Shown here piece after piece: positions 21,935-32,466 of a DNA stretch of 64,000 nucleotides. Each line of letters begins with the position of its first letter. Position 1 is the first letter of the stretch. Position numbers and translations under genes: made by a program. Under the pieces are notes generated by a model, which saw only the letters and a program-made list of their open reading frames with translations, was not told where the DNA came from and ran no database searches. Origin of the DNA: Scilla litardierei (Eukaryota; Streptophyta; Magnoliopsida; Asparagales; Asparagaceae); assembly GCA_030789695.1 (NCBI GenBank), contig CM061134.1, positions 61,077,334-61,141,333 on the forward strand, written 5' to 3'.

Positions 21935-22379
21935 AACAAGCGCTGTCTAAGGTTCCAATAGACAACGCTTCTTTAGTACAAGTGTTGTTAAAGGTCCACC
22001 ATAGACAGCGCTTGTACTAAAGAAGCGCTGTTTATTGGGACCTTTAACAGCGCTTGTTTAGTACAAGCGCTGTTAAAGGTCCACCATAGATAGAGCTTGT
22101 ACTGAACAAGCACGGTTAAAGGTCCACCATAGACAACGCTTCTTTAGTACAAGCGTTGTCTATGGTGGACCTTTAACAGCGCTTGTACTAAAAAGCGCTG
22201 TCTATTGGGACCTTTAATAGTGCTTGTACTAAAGAAGCGCTGTTAAAGTCCCAATAGACAGCGCTTGCAAAGCGCTGTTAAAACCAGCCACCCCTTTAGC
22301 TGCGGCGAGATAGACAGCGCGCAGAAGCGCTATTAAAGACCTTATTTAAGCGTTGTTAAAGGTCCCTTTTGTAGTAGTG
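21935..22379. repeat. right subterminal repeats of the CACTA element
   Basis: Denser than the left array. AGCGCTGTTAAAGGTCCACC and its complement are interleaved, so that several hairpins of 20-40 bp can form (for example 22105-22175). Confidence 0.85.
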
Positions 22380-23194
22380 GAGAGAGAGAGATGAGAGGAT
22401 GGGTTCGGGCTGAGGGAGAGAACGAAAGAGGGAGAGAGAGAAGGGTGAACCTTGGTTGTGAGAAATGAGAGGGAGAGAAGGGTTAGTTATATAGGTTAGA
22501 AATACAACTTTTTAATTAGTGTGGTATTAATTTGGTCGGGGTTGAGATCCTAAAAATTCGGATCTCACCCATTCTAGGCAGCCATTTAACTGGTGGTTAG
22601 GGTAATTAGGTAAAAGTAAAATTGATTAGTAAGAGTAAAAAAGTAATTAGGGGATGTAATTAGTAAAAAATGAGGAATACAACCCCGTTTTCGCATACGA
22701 CTCCGAAAAATTACGAAAATATAGCCACGGGATCGTATCATCGCGAGGATCGCGAATACAAGATACATTTCAGGGTTTGAGCTATGGAGATACGAGTTTT
22801 AGGACAAAACTTTAAGGATGCGGGTTTGCGGGTTCTTGGTCGATTTGATTTCAAAAAATTACGAAATTAAAATGGGGAGCAATAAATGATCATAAAACCA
22901 TACTGTAGAAGTTTGAAAACGATTTGATGAAGTTTATATAGAAAAATTAATTAATTCAACTAAATCAGTAACAATTGAAAATGAATTATTATAAAAATTA
23001 TTTAGAGTTATTTGATAATACTTGAACTTACTGAAATACACCATAACTAGTTTGATGCTTCAAAATATTTTTCACAACGAATTTTGAAATCATTTTTGAT
23101 ATAAAACTCCTGACCAACCATTATAAAATACTATTAAAATGTGAAAATACGTGAAATACGTAAATAATCGTATTGACGAATACGGGTCGTTACA
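22380..23194 (-). mobile_element. E3: Tekay-like solo LTR, right (5') part
   Basis: The minus strand starts TGTAACGACCCGTATTCG at 23194, matching the start of the E1 and E2 LTRs (TGTAACGGTCGG, TGTAACGACCGG). A TATA box (minus CCTATATAACTAACCC) lies at about 22484-22499, followed by a CT-rich leader into which the CACTA element jumped. No pol lies next to it, so it is a solo LTR. Confidence 0.7.
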
Positions 23195-25633
23195 CTATTG
23201 CACCACCACAGAGGACAAAAATGGGTCCTCAACATCGCCTAGGTATCTATGTAGGGTTTGACTTACCCTTAATCGTAAGATACCTAGAAGCCCAAACGGG
23301 GGACGTATTTAAGGCACGTCTTGAAGACTGTGAATTTGATGAGATGAGTTTCGCCAAAATGAGCCCAGATACTGAAAAATCTGGAGAGAAGCAAATTATA
23401 ACGTGGGATACAAAAACTTTGACCCACTATGACCCGGCAACGAAACAATGTGAAAATGAGATCCTGAAGATCCTCCACATACAGAACACTGTTCACCAGT
23501 TACCGGACTCATTTACTGACATCCAGAATATTGTCAGATCACACTTCACTGCTGCAAATACTCCAGCTAGGATCGACATCCTCGAGAATGGATGCAATCC
23601 ACCAGCAGTAGAAGTAGATGTTCCTCAACAGAAAAGATGCATACTACTAGGCTCCAAGGACAAAAATCCAAGAAAAAGAGGAAAAATGAAAACTCCTGGA
23701 GACCTTGAGACAATACTACCGCGGGACAATGAGCTCATGTCCATACCATCATCCTTCCCAGAATCCACTGCAGAGGAAATGCCGGGAAAAACTAAAATGA
23801 AAGTAAATGTTGTACGTACTGGGGATGTGTTGGACAGAAAGAACACAATTATTGACAATATATTGACGTATCATATTGCCACAAATATCGCAAAAGCAAT
23901 GATATTTATATAATATCGTTTCATACTTTGTTGCTAAAATACAAAAGTAGAGATTGACCAAATATGGAATGAGGCAATAAAAGATGAGCTGGACTCGCTT
24001 ATGAAACATGAAGTGTTAGGACCTGAAGTCCAGACACCAAAAGGTGTCAAACATGTGGGTAAAATAAGTATTGCACAAATAAGAATAAATAAATACAAAA
24101 ATCGTATGCTATAAGGTAGAACATATAGCTCAAGGATATCTTCGTTGAAATTGGGGAATAAATAAATTAAAATAAGCATGACTTATATGATGCATCAGAT
24201 TTCCCAAGTTATACACTGCGAATACCTTACGATTTGGGAAAGAAAATTTTGGATATGCTGCTATTGGATGTTGTGACGACATACCTCTATGGATATCTTG
24301 ATAAGATAAATTCCACATTTCCTTAAATGCCTGAATAGACTTCGAGATGTCTATTCAATTGAAGAAGAATAATAAGAATAATAAATAATGTACAACCAAG
24401 AGAATCATTTAACAAAGTAATGAATCCTACTAAGGGTTGTCTTTGCATCTGTATAAAGAGCAAAGGACATGATTTGAGATCATAGTTGTAAAAAACTTAA
24501 AATCTCATCGGATCTCCTGAAGAGAAAATCGAAATATTTGTTCAAGCCAGGCTATCCAACATGAAATGAAAGACCTATGCAAAAATAAATTAAGTCATGT
24601 CTCACAGATTTATTATCTTAATGGATAAAATCCTGTTACATTAAAATTCATACGCCCAGAGTGTGTTGAAGAAATTTCAAGGACCATTGTCATTCAATAA
24701 GTACACCTATGGTAGTGCGCTCAATGGGTGTACAAAAAGACCCCTTCCGTTCGCTGGAAGAGGGGAAGGATATACTAGGTCCTAAAGTCCCTTATCTAAG
24801 TGAAATCAGTGAACTACTGGCTAACTGCACGCGTCCCGATATAGCAGTTGCAGTAAATTCACTAGCCAATGACAGTTAGACACCTATAAAGTGCCATTAG
24901 ATCGGAGTTAAGCATCTTCTGCGCTTCCTCCAAGGGTCGATAGATTTAGGCTTACATCATAAAGAATTATCATCTATGATTTTGCAAATGCAGGTTACAT
25001 GTCCAGCCCCCTATAATGAGAATTCACAGACTGGGTACCCACAGTGGAACGACCATCTACTGTAGATCTACAAAGCAAACTATGAAGGCAACATCATCTT
25101 ATCATTCCAAGATCCTCACCATTCCAGAAACAAACCAATGGTGTATTTTAGTGCGCCTGGTGTCATCACATCCCATTGACGACTGGAACAGAGGCTGGTC
25201 TATTCGAGCTGACCACATAATTTGAAGACCATGCCACTTTCTTACCACACTTTTGAGGAGACCACATCAAAGGTGACAAAACAAAGCACACCTTTTTAGA
25301 GTTTTTGGTTTCAGCAGCTGCTTAATGATGGTGATATTTGTAATCTGTGTATATTTTTGAAATGTTGTAAATAGGAAGTATGAAAACCGCCTAAGAGATC
25401 TGAAAGCCTGAGTGCTTGTACAGATCAGGGGAAGTCAGAGAGAGTTTGTGCCCTTTTTCCTTAGCTATGGGCTTTTCCCACAGGGTTTTCTATAGCCAAA
25501 GGTTTTAACGAGCCAAACCTCATCAACTCTGGATCCTGAAGTATCCACCCCCATGTGCGACTCATAAAACACTCAGAATCTCGAAGTATTCATGAGTAAG
25601 AGTCCACACCTATGGTTGGATAAGGGGGAGTGC
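23195..25633 (+). pseudogene. pol: Ty1/copia polyprotein remnant (integrase end, RT, RNase H)
   Basis: The ORF from 23173 joins LTR bases to copia coding: IAPPQRTKMGPQHRLGIYVG is the well-known integrase C-terminal motif of plant copia elements. RT follows in broken frames: an AIKDELDSLMKHEV..GP-type segment (about 23970-24060), DVVTTYLYG (about 24270), and a TRPDIAVAVNSLA segment (about 24825). The RNase H tail has the CRSTKQTMKATSS-type motif (about 25060). Gag, protease and most of integrase are absent on the left side. Multiple stops and shifts make it a dead fragment. Confidence 0.88.
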
Positions 25634-25795
25634 TGTAAATGGATGTACGAGTGTTTGTATTAGGATTACGTATCCTTGTACGCTCTTCCCTCTATTATAA
25701 ATAAAGGACATGGGTCTCCCCCCAAGATTTGATGTTTTACAACACTTCTCATATTTTTTTGAAATTTTTTATAGGATTATTATACACCTCATGGA
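25634..25795 (+). repeat. copia 3' LTR (approximate end)
   Basis: TGTAAATGGATGTACGAGTG follows the polypurine tract TAAGGGGGAGTGC (25621-25633). The LTR includes a TATA-like CTATTATAAATAAAGG (about 25693). The right end is not clear; ends of TACA type occur at about 25739 and 25791. Just upstream (25420-25520) is the copia 3' untranslated region with its CTATGGGCTTTTCCCACAGG segment. Confidence 0.6.
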
Positions 25796-26077
25796 TGATT
25801 AACAAACCAAAAATCAAATGAACCCAAAACTATTTGATCCTCCATCTTACCCTTGTAATTTCACAGGTCTCAACAGTTGCTAAAAATTAAAATTTTTTGC
25901 AATAGATGGATCGATGACAAATGCCCCAAGGGTTCATCCATATTTGAGGTTTTGGAAGTTTAGAATGTGTATACCAATCTTATTTTTTTAAAATTTTCAG
26001 AAAATACATGACTATGTTGTTTTTGTGCACGTGCACATCTAACTTAGCTGTGCACGTGCACATCTAAGTCATCTACG
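25796..26077. other. unassigned AT-rich sequence
   Basis: No ORF or element edge was recognised. A direct repeat of GTGCACGTGCACATCTAA occurs at about 26030-26070; its GTGCACGTGCAC core is close to palindromic. Confidence 0.4.
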
Positions 26078-26238
26078 ATAGGGTGTCCTGGTGGTAAGTC
26101 ATTCCACTCCAAAGCTAAGAGTTATGGGTTCAAGGCCTCTAGCCTACATGGGTTGGTATTTGTTGGGGGATTATTTATCCTGGGGCTACATCTCCCCTCT
26201 CAGACTTACCTGGGGGCCGTTGAGGGCATGGCAGTTTC
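26078..26238 (+). mobile_element. tRNA-derived SINE, 5' part
   Basis: An A-box-like CCTGGTGGTAAG (about 26086-26097) and a B-box GGTTCAAGGCC (about 26129) are spaced as in an internal Pol III promoter. The body follows (ATTTATCCTGGGG...). It is broken by E2 at GTTTC and resumes at 34874. Confidence 0.75.
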
Positions 26239-28645
26239 TGTCACGCCCCGCTTCCCAAAAACATGGAGGCGAAGCGTGAGAAGGTCCGCCCGGACTTGAA
26301 GCTGCAAAGCCGCAAGTCCGATAAGCGTCAAATAAAACGAAGTAGCAGGTCCCTGTAATGTGACTCAGAACAACAATAACAATAATAGGAAAAGAGAGAC
26401 AATAATATAACATTATTCCAACTCATAGTCCAACAAAAAGTCCCACAACCAGAAATGCCACCAGGCAACAAAAGAGTCAAAAGCAAAAGGCCTAGCATGG
26501 CCAAAAGAAACTAACAAAGCGGTGCTACTCACCGACAACCACAGCTAATAAAAGAAAAGTACGGAAGATCTCTAAGATTGATCACCGGTGTCCTCGTACT
26601 CCACATAACCAACAGGTTCGGGCACGAACTTCTCGAACTCATCACTCTCCACAACAGTTTCCAGCTCAGCAACTAACATGCGTCACCCAAAGAGAAGGGG
26701 CACATGTCAGCAAGTCTAAAAAGACTTGTGCAAGGAAACTATAAAAAGTAAAGCAACCTAGCAGTTCTAAAGTAAGGTATGGCATGGATATAAAAAGACA
26801 AATGACATGGCATGACAAGTAAACAAGTAAAAGACAAGTACTGGAATTGTAATCACGTCGTGCACAGAGATTCCGCCCTTTGGCTAGAGTGGCTGTACGG
26901 GCCAACTCTTACACTCAAGTGACCGTTTATCCCTACCCCTCCACGTGTGTCGAGCCAGGGCATTACCCCCGAACACGGAATGCTCGCTTCTGGATCACGA
27001 GCCAGGAAGTGTTTTTAACACGGATGGCGTAGGGTTATGCCCGCATAACGGGTGCCTAGCCGGTAACACGGAAACACGGATTTGGTACATGTAGTGTAGC
27101 GTGTGCTACGATGCAAGTTTAACTAGGATGACATGTAAGATGCAATGCATGGCAGTTAACAATTCAAATGCGTACAGTTAAGGAATTTAAACATGGCAGA
27201 TATCTATGCATGAATGATATGGCAAGGTGTCGGATCTAGCTTCGTTGTCAAGCTAGATCTCAAAGTTGCGCCTAGATCGCTATCATTTCACGATCTAGTC
27301 TCTTTCACGCTAGTACAAGAATTGGCCTAAAAACATGGCCTAATGAAGGGTTGGCAAGTTTCACTTGCCTGGTACCGAATTGTTGATCGACGTGAGTTAC
27401 GAGAACGGTGTCTTACGGTAGATGAATTCGCTGTTTATGGCAAAATAAAGATTAGACGGAAGTTCTAAATCGTTTTGCATTGAAATCCTATGTCTAATAA
27501 TCCATTTTTAATTTAGGGTTTCTAGTTTACGGTTTGGGTTAATAGAGGTTACGAGATTAGGATTACTAACCATAGAGTAGCAGATGGAAGACACCAAAAC
27601 GGATCGTGGTTTGGCGACGAAGAACAATCCCGGGAAGCTACGGCCGAAAAACGAGATCTCGGCGACCTAGATCGGTATCCGGCGCAAGATACGGCGAGTA
27701 AGAACCTCCAAGGATGAAAGAAATGATTTGGGGAAGTTTAGGGATGATTTGTGAATGATCTTGGCTCAGAAAGAATGAATGAAGAATGAAGGTATCGACG
27801 GATTAAATAAAAATAAAATGGCGGCTAAAAATAGATCTAGGGTTTCGGGGTCAACTAGTCGGTCAAAGAAGAGTGGTTGACCGACTAGTTTAAGAACTAG
27901 TCGGTCGGTCATCTAACGTAGACCGACTAAATGGCAAACCGAGAATAGGTTTTGGTACAGGTCAACTAAATTAGTCGGTCAAAGCACAACTGGTGACCGA
28001 CTAGTTTAAGAACTAGTCGGTCGGTCGACCAACGTTGACCGACTAAAATGCAACCAAAAGGTACAAGAAGAGAATTAGAACTAGTCGGTTGAAGAGCAAC
28101 TCTTAACCGACTAAAAATATACAGTAACTACTGTAGAAAAGACTGTACAAGAATTAGTCGGTTGAAGAACAACAGCGGACCGACTAGTTTGCAACCTAGT
28201 CGGTCGGAAATCGTTCTTAGACCGACTAACGACAAACAATAACTCTACTGTTCAGTGAAACTCAGAATTAGTCGGTCTGAGTACAGTGCTTGACCGACTA
28301 GTTTGAGAACTAGTCGGTCGAAGGTTGAACTTAGACCGACTAACGACAAACAGTAACTCAACTATTTTTAATACATTGAACTAGTCGGTCCATGAAGAAT
28401 TTCCGACCGACTAGATCTCATTCTAGTCGGTTGGTTCTCCTTCGTGAACCAACTAAGATGCACCAGAAGTGCCGAAACGAAGCGCGAAGCTTCGGGAAGG
28501 ATTCTATGGCTTCTAGGATCGTTCTAACTTTAAAATTATGGCGTTAATAAGCTAAAATGTGAGGATTCAACCGAGGAAAACATACAAGGAAGGGAAATTC
28601 AATATTATTCATATAAAATAGCTATTACAAACACCGGTCGTTACA
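26239..28645 (-). repeat. E2 3' LTR (2407 bp)
   Basis: The minus strand starts TGTAACGACCGGTG at 28645 and ends GGGCGTGACA at 26239. It contains the CTAGTCGGTC palindrome cluster (27848-28455). The terminal hairpin TCACGCTTCGCCTCC / GGGAAGCGGGGCGTGA is at 26241-26279. Confidence 0.96.
27848..28455. repeat. cluster of CTAGTCGGTC / GACCGACTAG motifs in U3
   Basis: About twenty half-sites occur in alternating orientation, many as close inverted pairs such as GACCGACTAGTTTAAGAACTAGTCGGTC. Spacers often carry a second copy with CAACNNTTGACCGACTA. On the minus strand the cluster lies just upstream of a T-rich TATTTAA segment (about 27791-27808). An equivalent cluster is in the other LTR. Confidence 0.92.
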
Positions 28646-28657
28646 TCCTCCCCACCT
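28646..28657 (-). other. polypurine tract of E2
   Basis: The minus strand reads AGGTGGGGAGGA directly before the 3' LTR TGTAAC, as in E1. Confidence 0.8.
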
Positions 28658-28691
28658 TAAGAAAAATTCCGCCCTCGGAATTTCCTAACAC

Positions 28692-29608
28692 TCACGTGTC
28701 AGGGAACAAAAGTGGGTAGCGCTCACGCATCTCATCTTCCCTCTCCCAAGTAGACTCTCCTGGCGAGCCATGTCGCCACATCACCCTTCCAAGATTTACG
28801 GTCTTGTTCTGAATTGACTTTTGACGCCTGTCCAAAATCTGAACTGGTAGTTGGTCATATGTCAGATCAGGGCGAACGGTGATCTCCGAGAAATCCACAG
28901 CGTGAGACGGATCGCTAACATAACGACGAAGCTGCGACACATGGAAGACGTCGTGAACTCCAACCAAAGATGGCGGCAAGGCTAAGCGGTAGGCTACCTC
29001 ACCAACCCTCTCCAGAACGTCAAACGGTCCAATGTATCTCGGGCTCAGCTTCCCGCACTTCCCAAAGCAAATCACTCCTCGATTCGGGGAAATCTTCAGA
29101 AACACGTGGTCACCGGGATGAAACTCTAACGGACGCCGCTTCGCATCAGCCCAATGCTTAAAACGGTCCTGAGCAATCCTCAGCCGCTCCCGTATGTTTC
29201 TGACAACATCCACAGCCTCCACGATCATCTCAGGCCCCAACAGCTCCCGATCTCCAACGTCATCCCAACTCAGTGGTGATCGACATTTCCTTCCGTATAG
29301 CGCAGCGAATGGTGCCATGCCAATACTCGCCTGGAAGCTGTTGTTATAAGAGAACTCCACTAGGTGTAGATGGTCCTCCCACAAACCCTTAAAATCCAAC
29401 ATACACGCCCTCAGCATGTCCTCCAAGATCTGAATCGTCCTCTCGGACTGGCCATCCGTCTGCGGATGGTACGCTGTGCTGAAACTCAGACTCGTACCCA
29501 AACTCTTCTGCAGACTCTGCCAGAACTGAGATGTGAATCTCGTGTCTCTGTCCAACACGATACTCATAGGGACTCCGTGCAGTCGAACGATCTCCTGCAC
29601 GAAACACG
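28692..29608 (-). CDS. int: E2 integrase C-terminal half with chromodomain
   Basis: An open stretch from just after the second intron-like gap to the stop at 28692. It carries the second acidic residue (LDRDTRF) and the Glu of the DDE triad ([12 protein letters not shown]). The Tekay-type [13 protein letters not shown] segment, the GPF-like [15 protein letters not shown] and a chromodomain-type [12 protein letters not shown] at the C-terminus follow. The product would join element DNA to chromatin. It is intact over its length, but it depends on an upstream half damaged by deletion. By comparison with E1, the acceptor side is one base short of frame, so even a spliced product would shift. Confidence 0.92.
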
Positions 29609-29665
29609 CTACATCACTAACTATTCCAGGGAAAAGAAATGAAAATGGAAAGTAAAAGAGTTTAC
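29609..29665 (-). other. intron-like gap inside the E2 integrase core
   Basis: 57 bp on the minus strand, beginning GTAAACTC and ending GTTAGTGATGTAG. It sits at the same codon as the 64-bp gap in E1, and the last nine bases (GTGATGTAG) are identical. Joining the sides gives a frame offset of one relative to E1. Confidence 0.6.
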
Positions 29666-29940
29666 CTCCATATATCTCCTCGCCAGCGCCTCAGTGGACT
29701 GTCCTACTCGGAACGGAATAAAGTGCGCGGATTTGGTCAATCGGTCTACGATCACCCAAATAGCGTCATTCTGCTTCGGACTCCGAGGTAGTCCAGTCAC
29801 GAAGTCCATAGTGATGTGTTGCCACTTCCACTCCGGAATCGGAAGCGGTTGTAGCAACCCCGCCGTACTCTGATGCTCCGCTTTAACCTGCTGGCAAACC
29901 AAACACTTGGCCACGCTCCTCTTCATCCCATGCCACCAGA
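29666..29940 (-). pseudogene. int: E2 integrase N-terminal part (truncated)
   Basis: It starts abruptly in the middle of the zinc-binding region ([17 protein letters not shown]), followed by the first acidic residue of the core (TMDFVTGLP) and DRLTKSAHFIPF. The HxxxH half and RNase H are absent because of the deletion at about 29936-29941. The right side is joined to RT out of frame. Confidence 0.9.
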
Positions 29941-31072
29941 AAAGCCACTCTATCCAGCCAGAACTCGCACTTCGAATACTTGGCATACAACTGATGCCTC
30001 CTCAGAATTTCCAATACCGTCCTCAAGTGCGACGCATGCTCTTCCTCTGACTTAGAATAGATCAGAATGTCGTCAATGAAGATAACGACAAACTTATCTA
30101 GATAGTCATAGAAGATCAAGTTCATCAGGTTCATAAATACTGCGGGCGCGTTGGTCACACCAAAAGGCATGACCACGAACTCGTAGTGACAATACTTCGT
30201 CCTGAACGCCGTCTTCGGAATATCCTCCTTCCTCACCTTCAGCTGGTGATATCCACTCCTCAGGTCCAATTTGGAAAATACTCTCGATCCTCCCAGCTGA
30301 TCAAAAATATCATCAATCCGCGGCAATGGGTACTTATTCTTCATAGTCACCGCATTCAGCCCTCGATAATCCACGCACATGCGACGCGAACCGTCCTTCT
30401 TCTTCACCAGCAGGACCGGTGCTCCCCACGGAGACACACTGGGATTAATGTAACCCTTCCGAAAGAGCTCATCCAGCTGCTTCCGCAACTCCTCCAATTC
30501 CACCGGAGCCATACGGTAAGGTGCCTTTGAAATGGGCTGCGCTCCCAGAATCAGATCGATAGAAAATTCCAGAGCTCGATCGGGCGGCAGTCCAGACATC
30601 TCCTCGGGGAAGACGTCATCGAATTCAAGCACCACAGCAGGCCTACCCTGCTCCATCAGCATAGCCACAGCCTCCACCGGCTTGGCCCAAAACCTGATCG
30701 GACCAAGCGAACTGCTACCACGGCTGAACTCAAACACAGGATGTCCGGGAATCTCGAACACCACCTTCTTCCTCTGACAGTCGATCGTAGCATAGAAGCT
30801 CGCAAGCCAATCCATCCCAAGCACTGCATCGTAATTGATGATGTTGTGGACAATAAAGTCAGCATATAGCTCGTGTCCACAGACCACCAACGGGCAAGAA
30901 TTGCACCCACGATGCATCGAAATCACACCATTCCCTGTGACAATGTTCCAACTCTGGGGAAGAGAGGAAGTCGACAAGGAATGCCTCTCCATGAAGCTCC
31001 GAGAAATGATGCATATGGTTGCACCAGAGTCAAAGAGAACTCATGCAGGAAAAGCGCATACCAAGATCACAC
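29936..31072 (-). pseudogene. pol: E2 protease and reverse transcriptase, truncated
   Basis: The protease keeps D-S-G-A-T (about 31025-31039), but a TGA lies four codons before it, at about 31043. RT is open over more than 300 codons, with LDLRSGYHQ (about 30270), [10 protein letters not shown] (about 30150) and the catalytic F-I-D-D (about 30085). The open frame stops being RT after [11 protein letters not shown] and runs into integrase sequence out of frame. About 1.0 kb present in E1 (roughly 6503-7500: RT thumb/connection, RNase H, integrase start) is missing. Confidence 0.93.
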
Positions 31073-31184
31073 CTAACAGACAGTCTAACAATCAAATTCT
31101 ATTCTAGCAATCAAACATATGCAAACAACTAACATATCTAACAACCAAACTAACTAAGAAAGGAACAGCTAGATAGAAAGTTAC
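31073..31184 (-). other. intron-like gap between E2 gag and protease
   Basis: 112 bp on the minus strand, beginning GTAACTTTC and ending CTGTCTGTTAG. Position and phase are the same as the 113-bp gap in E1 (within a Gly codon after the VI-x segment), while the sequences inside have largely diverged. Confidence 0.7.
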
Positions 31185-32316
31185 CTGTGATAACCTCATC
31201 CAGCGTCTCGGTCTCAGCAGCAGTCATCAGAAACGCCTGTCGCCTCGGCTGGACAGCCTGCTGAAAAGCCTGCCTCTGAGGAACGAGAGGCGCTCCACGT
31301 CCAGCAGGAACAGGTGCCCTCTGCTGCAATGGCTGAGCTGCAACAGGTGCCCTCCATGGCGGCTTCAACTTCGGACAGTCCTTCATGGTATGCGCAGGAT
31401 CGCCACAAACCAAACATTGCCCCAGCATCTTTCGGCACTGATCCTTGATATGCCCAGTCTTGCCACAGAAATTGCAAGTCTTCAAAGTAGAAGGTCCTCC
31501 GGGCCTCTTGAACTACACAGGCTGGTTGGGCCCATGCCCCGGTCTCACCACTGCTCTGGCCTGCTCCATAGGCCTCTTCCCAGTGCCAGAAAACTGTCCC
31601 CTCTTCTGATTCACAATCCTCTCCTGTCTCTTGGCCGCTATCAGAACCTTCTGGTAAGTCTCCGCATCAGAAGAAGTGACATAGCTCTGCAGATCCAACG
31701 AAAGCCCCTGCAGAAAACTCTGGGCTCTCTCCTCAACATCCTGCACCATCTTTGGTGCAAAACGACTCAGCCTCTTGAATTCCTGGTGGTACTGGTCCAC
31801 CGTCAAATTCCCTTGCTTCAAATCAATGAAGCGCTGAGCCATTTCCCTCCTGGCGGCCTTAGGAAAATATTCCTCATCAAACCTGGACTTGAAGGTAGCC
31901 CAAGTAATAGGCTCCTCCAACAACTCCTCCTCGGCATCCCACCAGTTCCGCGCGTTGTCCTTCAACTGTCGCTTCACCAGATCAACCCATCCAGTCGGGT
32001 CGACCTTCGACATCTTCAGATTGTCTTCCATGTTCCTGGTCCACTCATCTGCAGCCAGGGGTCCCTCGGTCCCATCGAAGTAAGCGGGACCCAGCTCCCT
32101 AAATTGCTTCGCTCCGGGCTCGAAGCGAGGGACAGCCTGGACAGCCGGCGCTGCACGAGCAGGCGGAACATTACAGACAGTCTGCAGAATTCCTTGCTGC
32201 ACCTGCATCATCTGATGCATCATCCTCATCATTTCCCCGGCGGTGGGCTCTCGGTCCGGCTCCTGGTCGCGAGGGGGCACACCACCACCAGCACGGGTAT
32301 TCCGTCTCCCAGCCAT
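31185..32316 (-). CDS. gag: E2 gag polyprotein (one in-frame stop)
   Basis: It starts at the ATG at 32316 (MAGRRNTRAGGG). A Met/Gln-rich coil (MMRMMHQMMQVQQ) is followed by the capsid region with RNWWDAEEELL and RFIDLKQGNLTVDQY, the hallmark of plant Ty3/gypsy gag. An amber stop at about 31513 separates this from two CCHC knuckles (CNFCGKTGHIKDQC at about 31443-31484; CLVCGDPAHTMKDC at about 31380-31420) and a Pro/Gln linker. The stop replaces what looks like a Gln codon (CAG to TAG). Otherwise it is uninterrupted up to the GT donor at 31184. It would package element RNA. Confidence 0.93.
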
Positions 32317-32442
32317 CTATTGACACGGGAAACGAAACAAATCAGACTCTTAGCCTAAGGCACGGTGTTGAATTTTTGTTTATTGAACTTTCTATAATTC
32401 TTATTGTTATTCCGATTAAGTCACAGTTACAGAAAATAGGGA

Positions 32443-32458
32443 CCTGTATGGGCCACCA
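32443..32458 (-). other. candidate primer-binding site of E2
   Basis: The minus strand TGGTGGCCCATACAGG begins eight bases inside the LTR end, the same offset and nearly the same sequence as in E1. The conservation supports function; the tRNA is not identified. Confidence 0.4.
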
Positions 32459-32466
32459 AAGAAACC

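Larger units (their letters stand above)
15724..22379 (+). mobile_element. non-autonomous CACTA (En/Spm-like) transposon, 6656 bp
   Basis: The left end CACTACTACAAAAAGGACC and the right end GGTCCCTTTTGTAGTAGTG are inverted repeats. They are flanked by a perfect 3-bp duplication GAG (15721-15723, 22380-22382). Subterminal regions carry many direct and inverted copies of AAGCGCTGTTAAAGGTC. I find no transposase. Inside are a MATE gene fragment and several exon-like pieces of unknown origin, as in gene-capturing CACTA elements. Strand is arbitrary because the transposase is missing. Confidence 0.93.

Noticed and set aside
27121..27240. Possible tRNA or other RNA gene inside the E2 LTR
   Set aside because: No cloverleaf or box pair could be supported. 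The sequence is repeated only as part of the other LTR.
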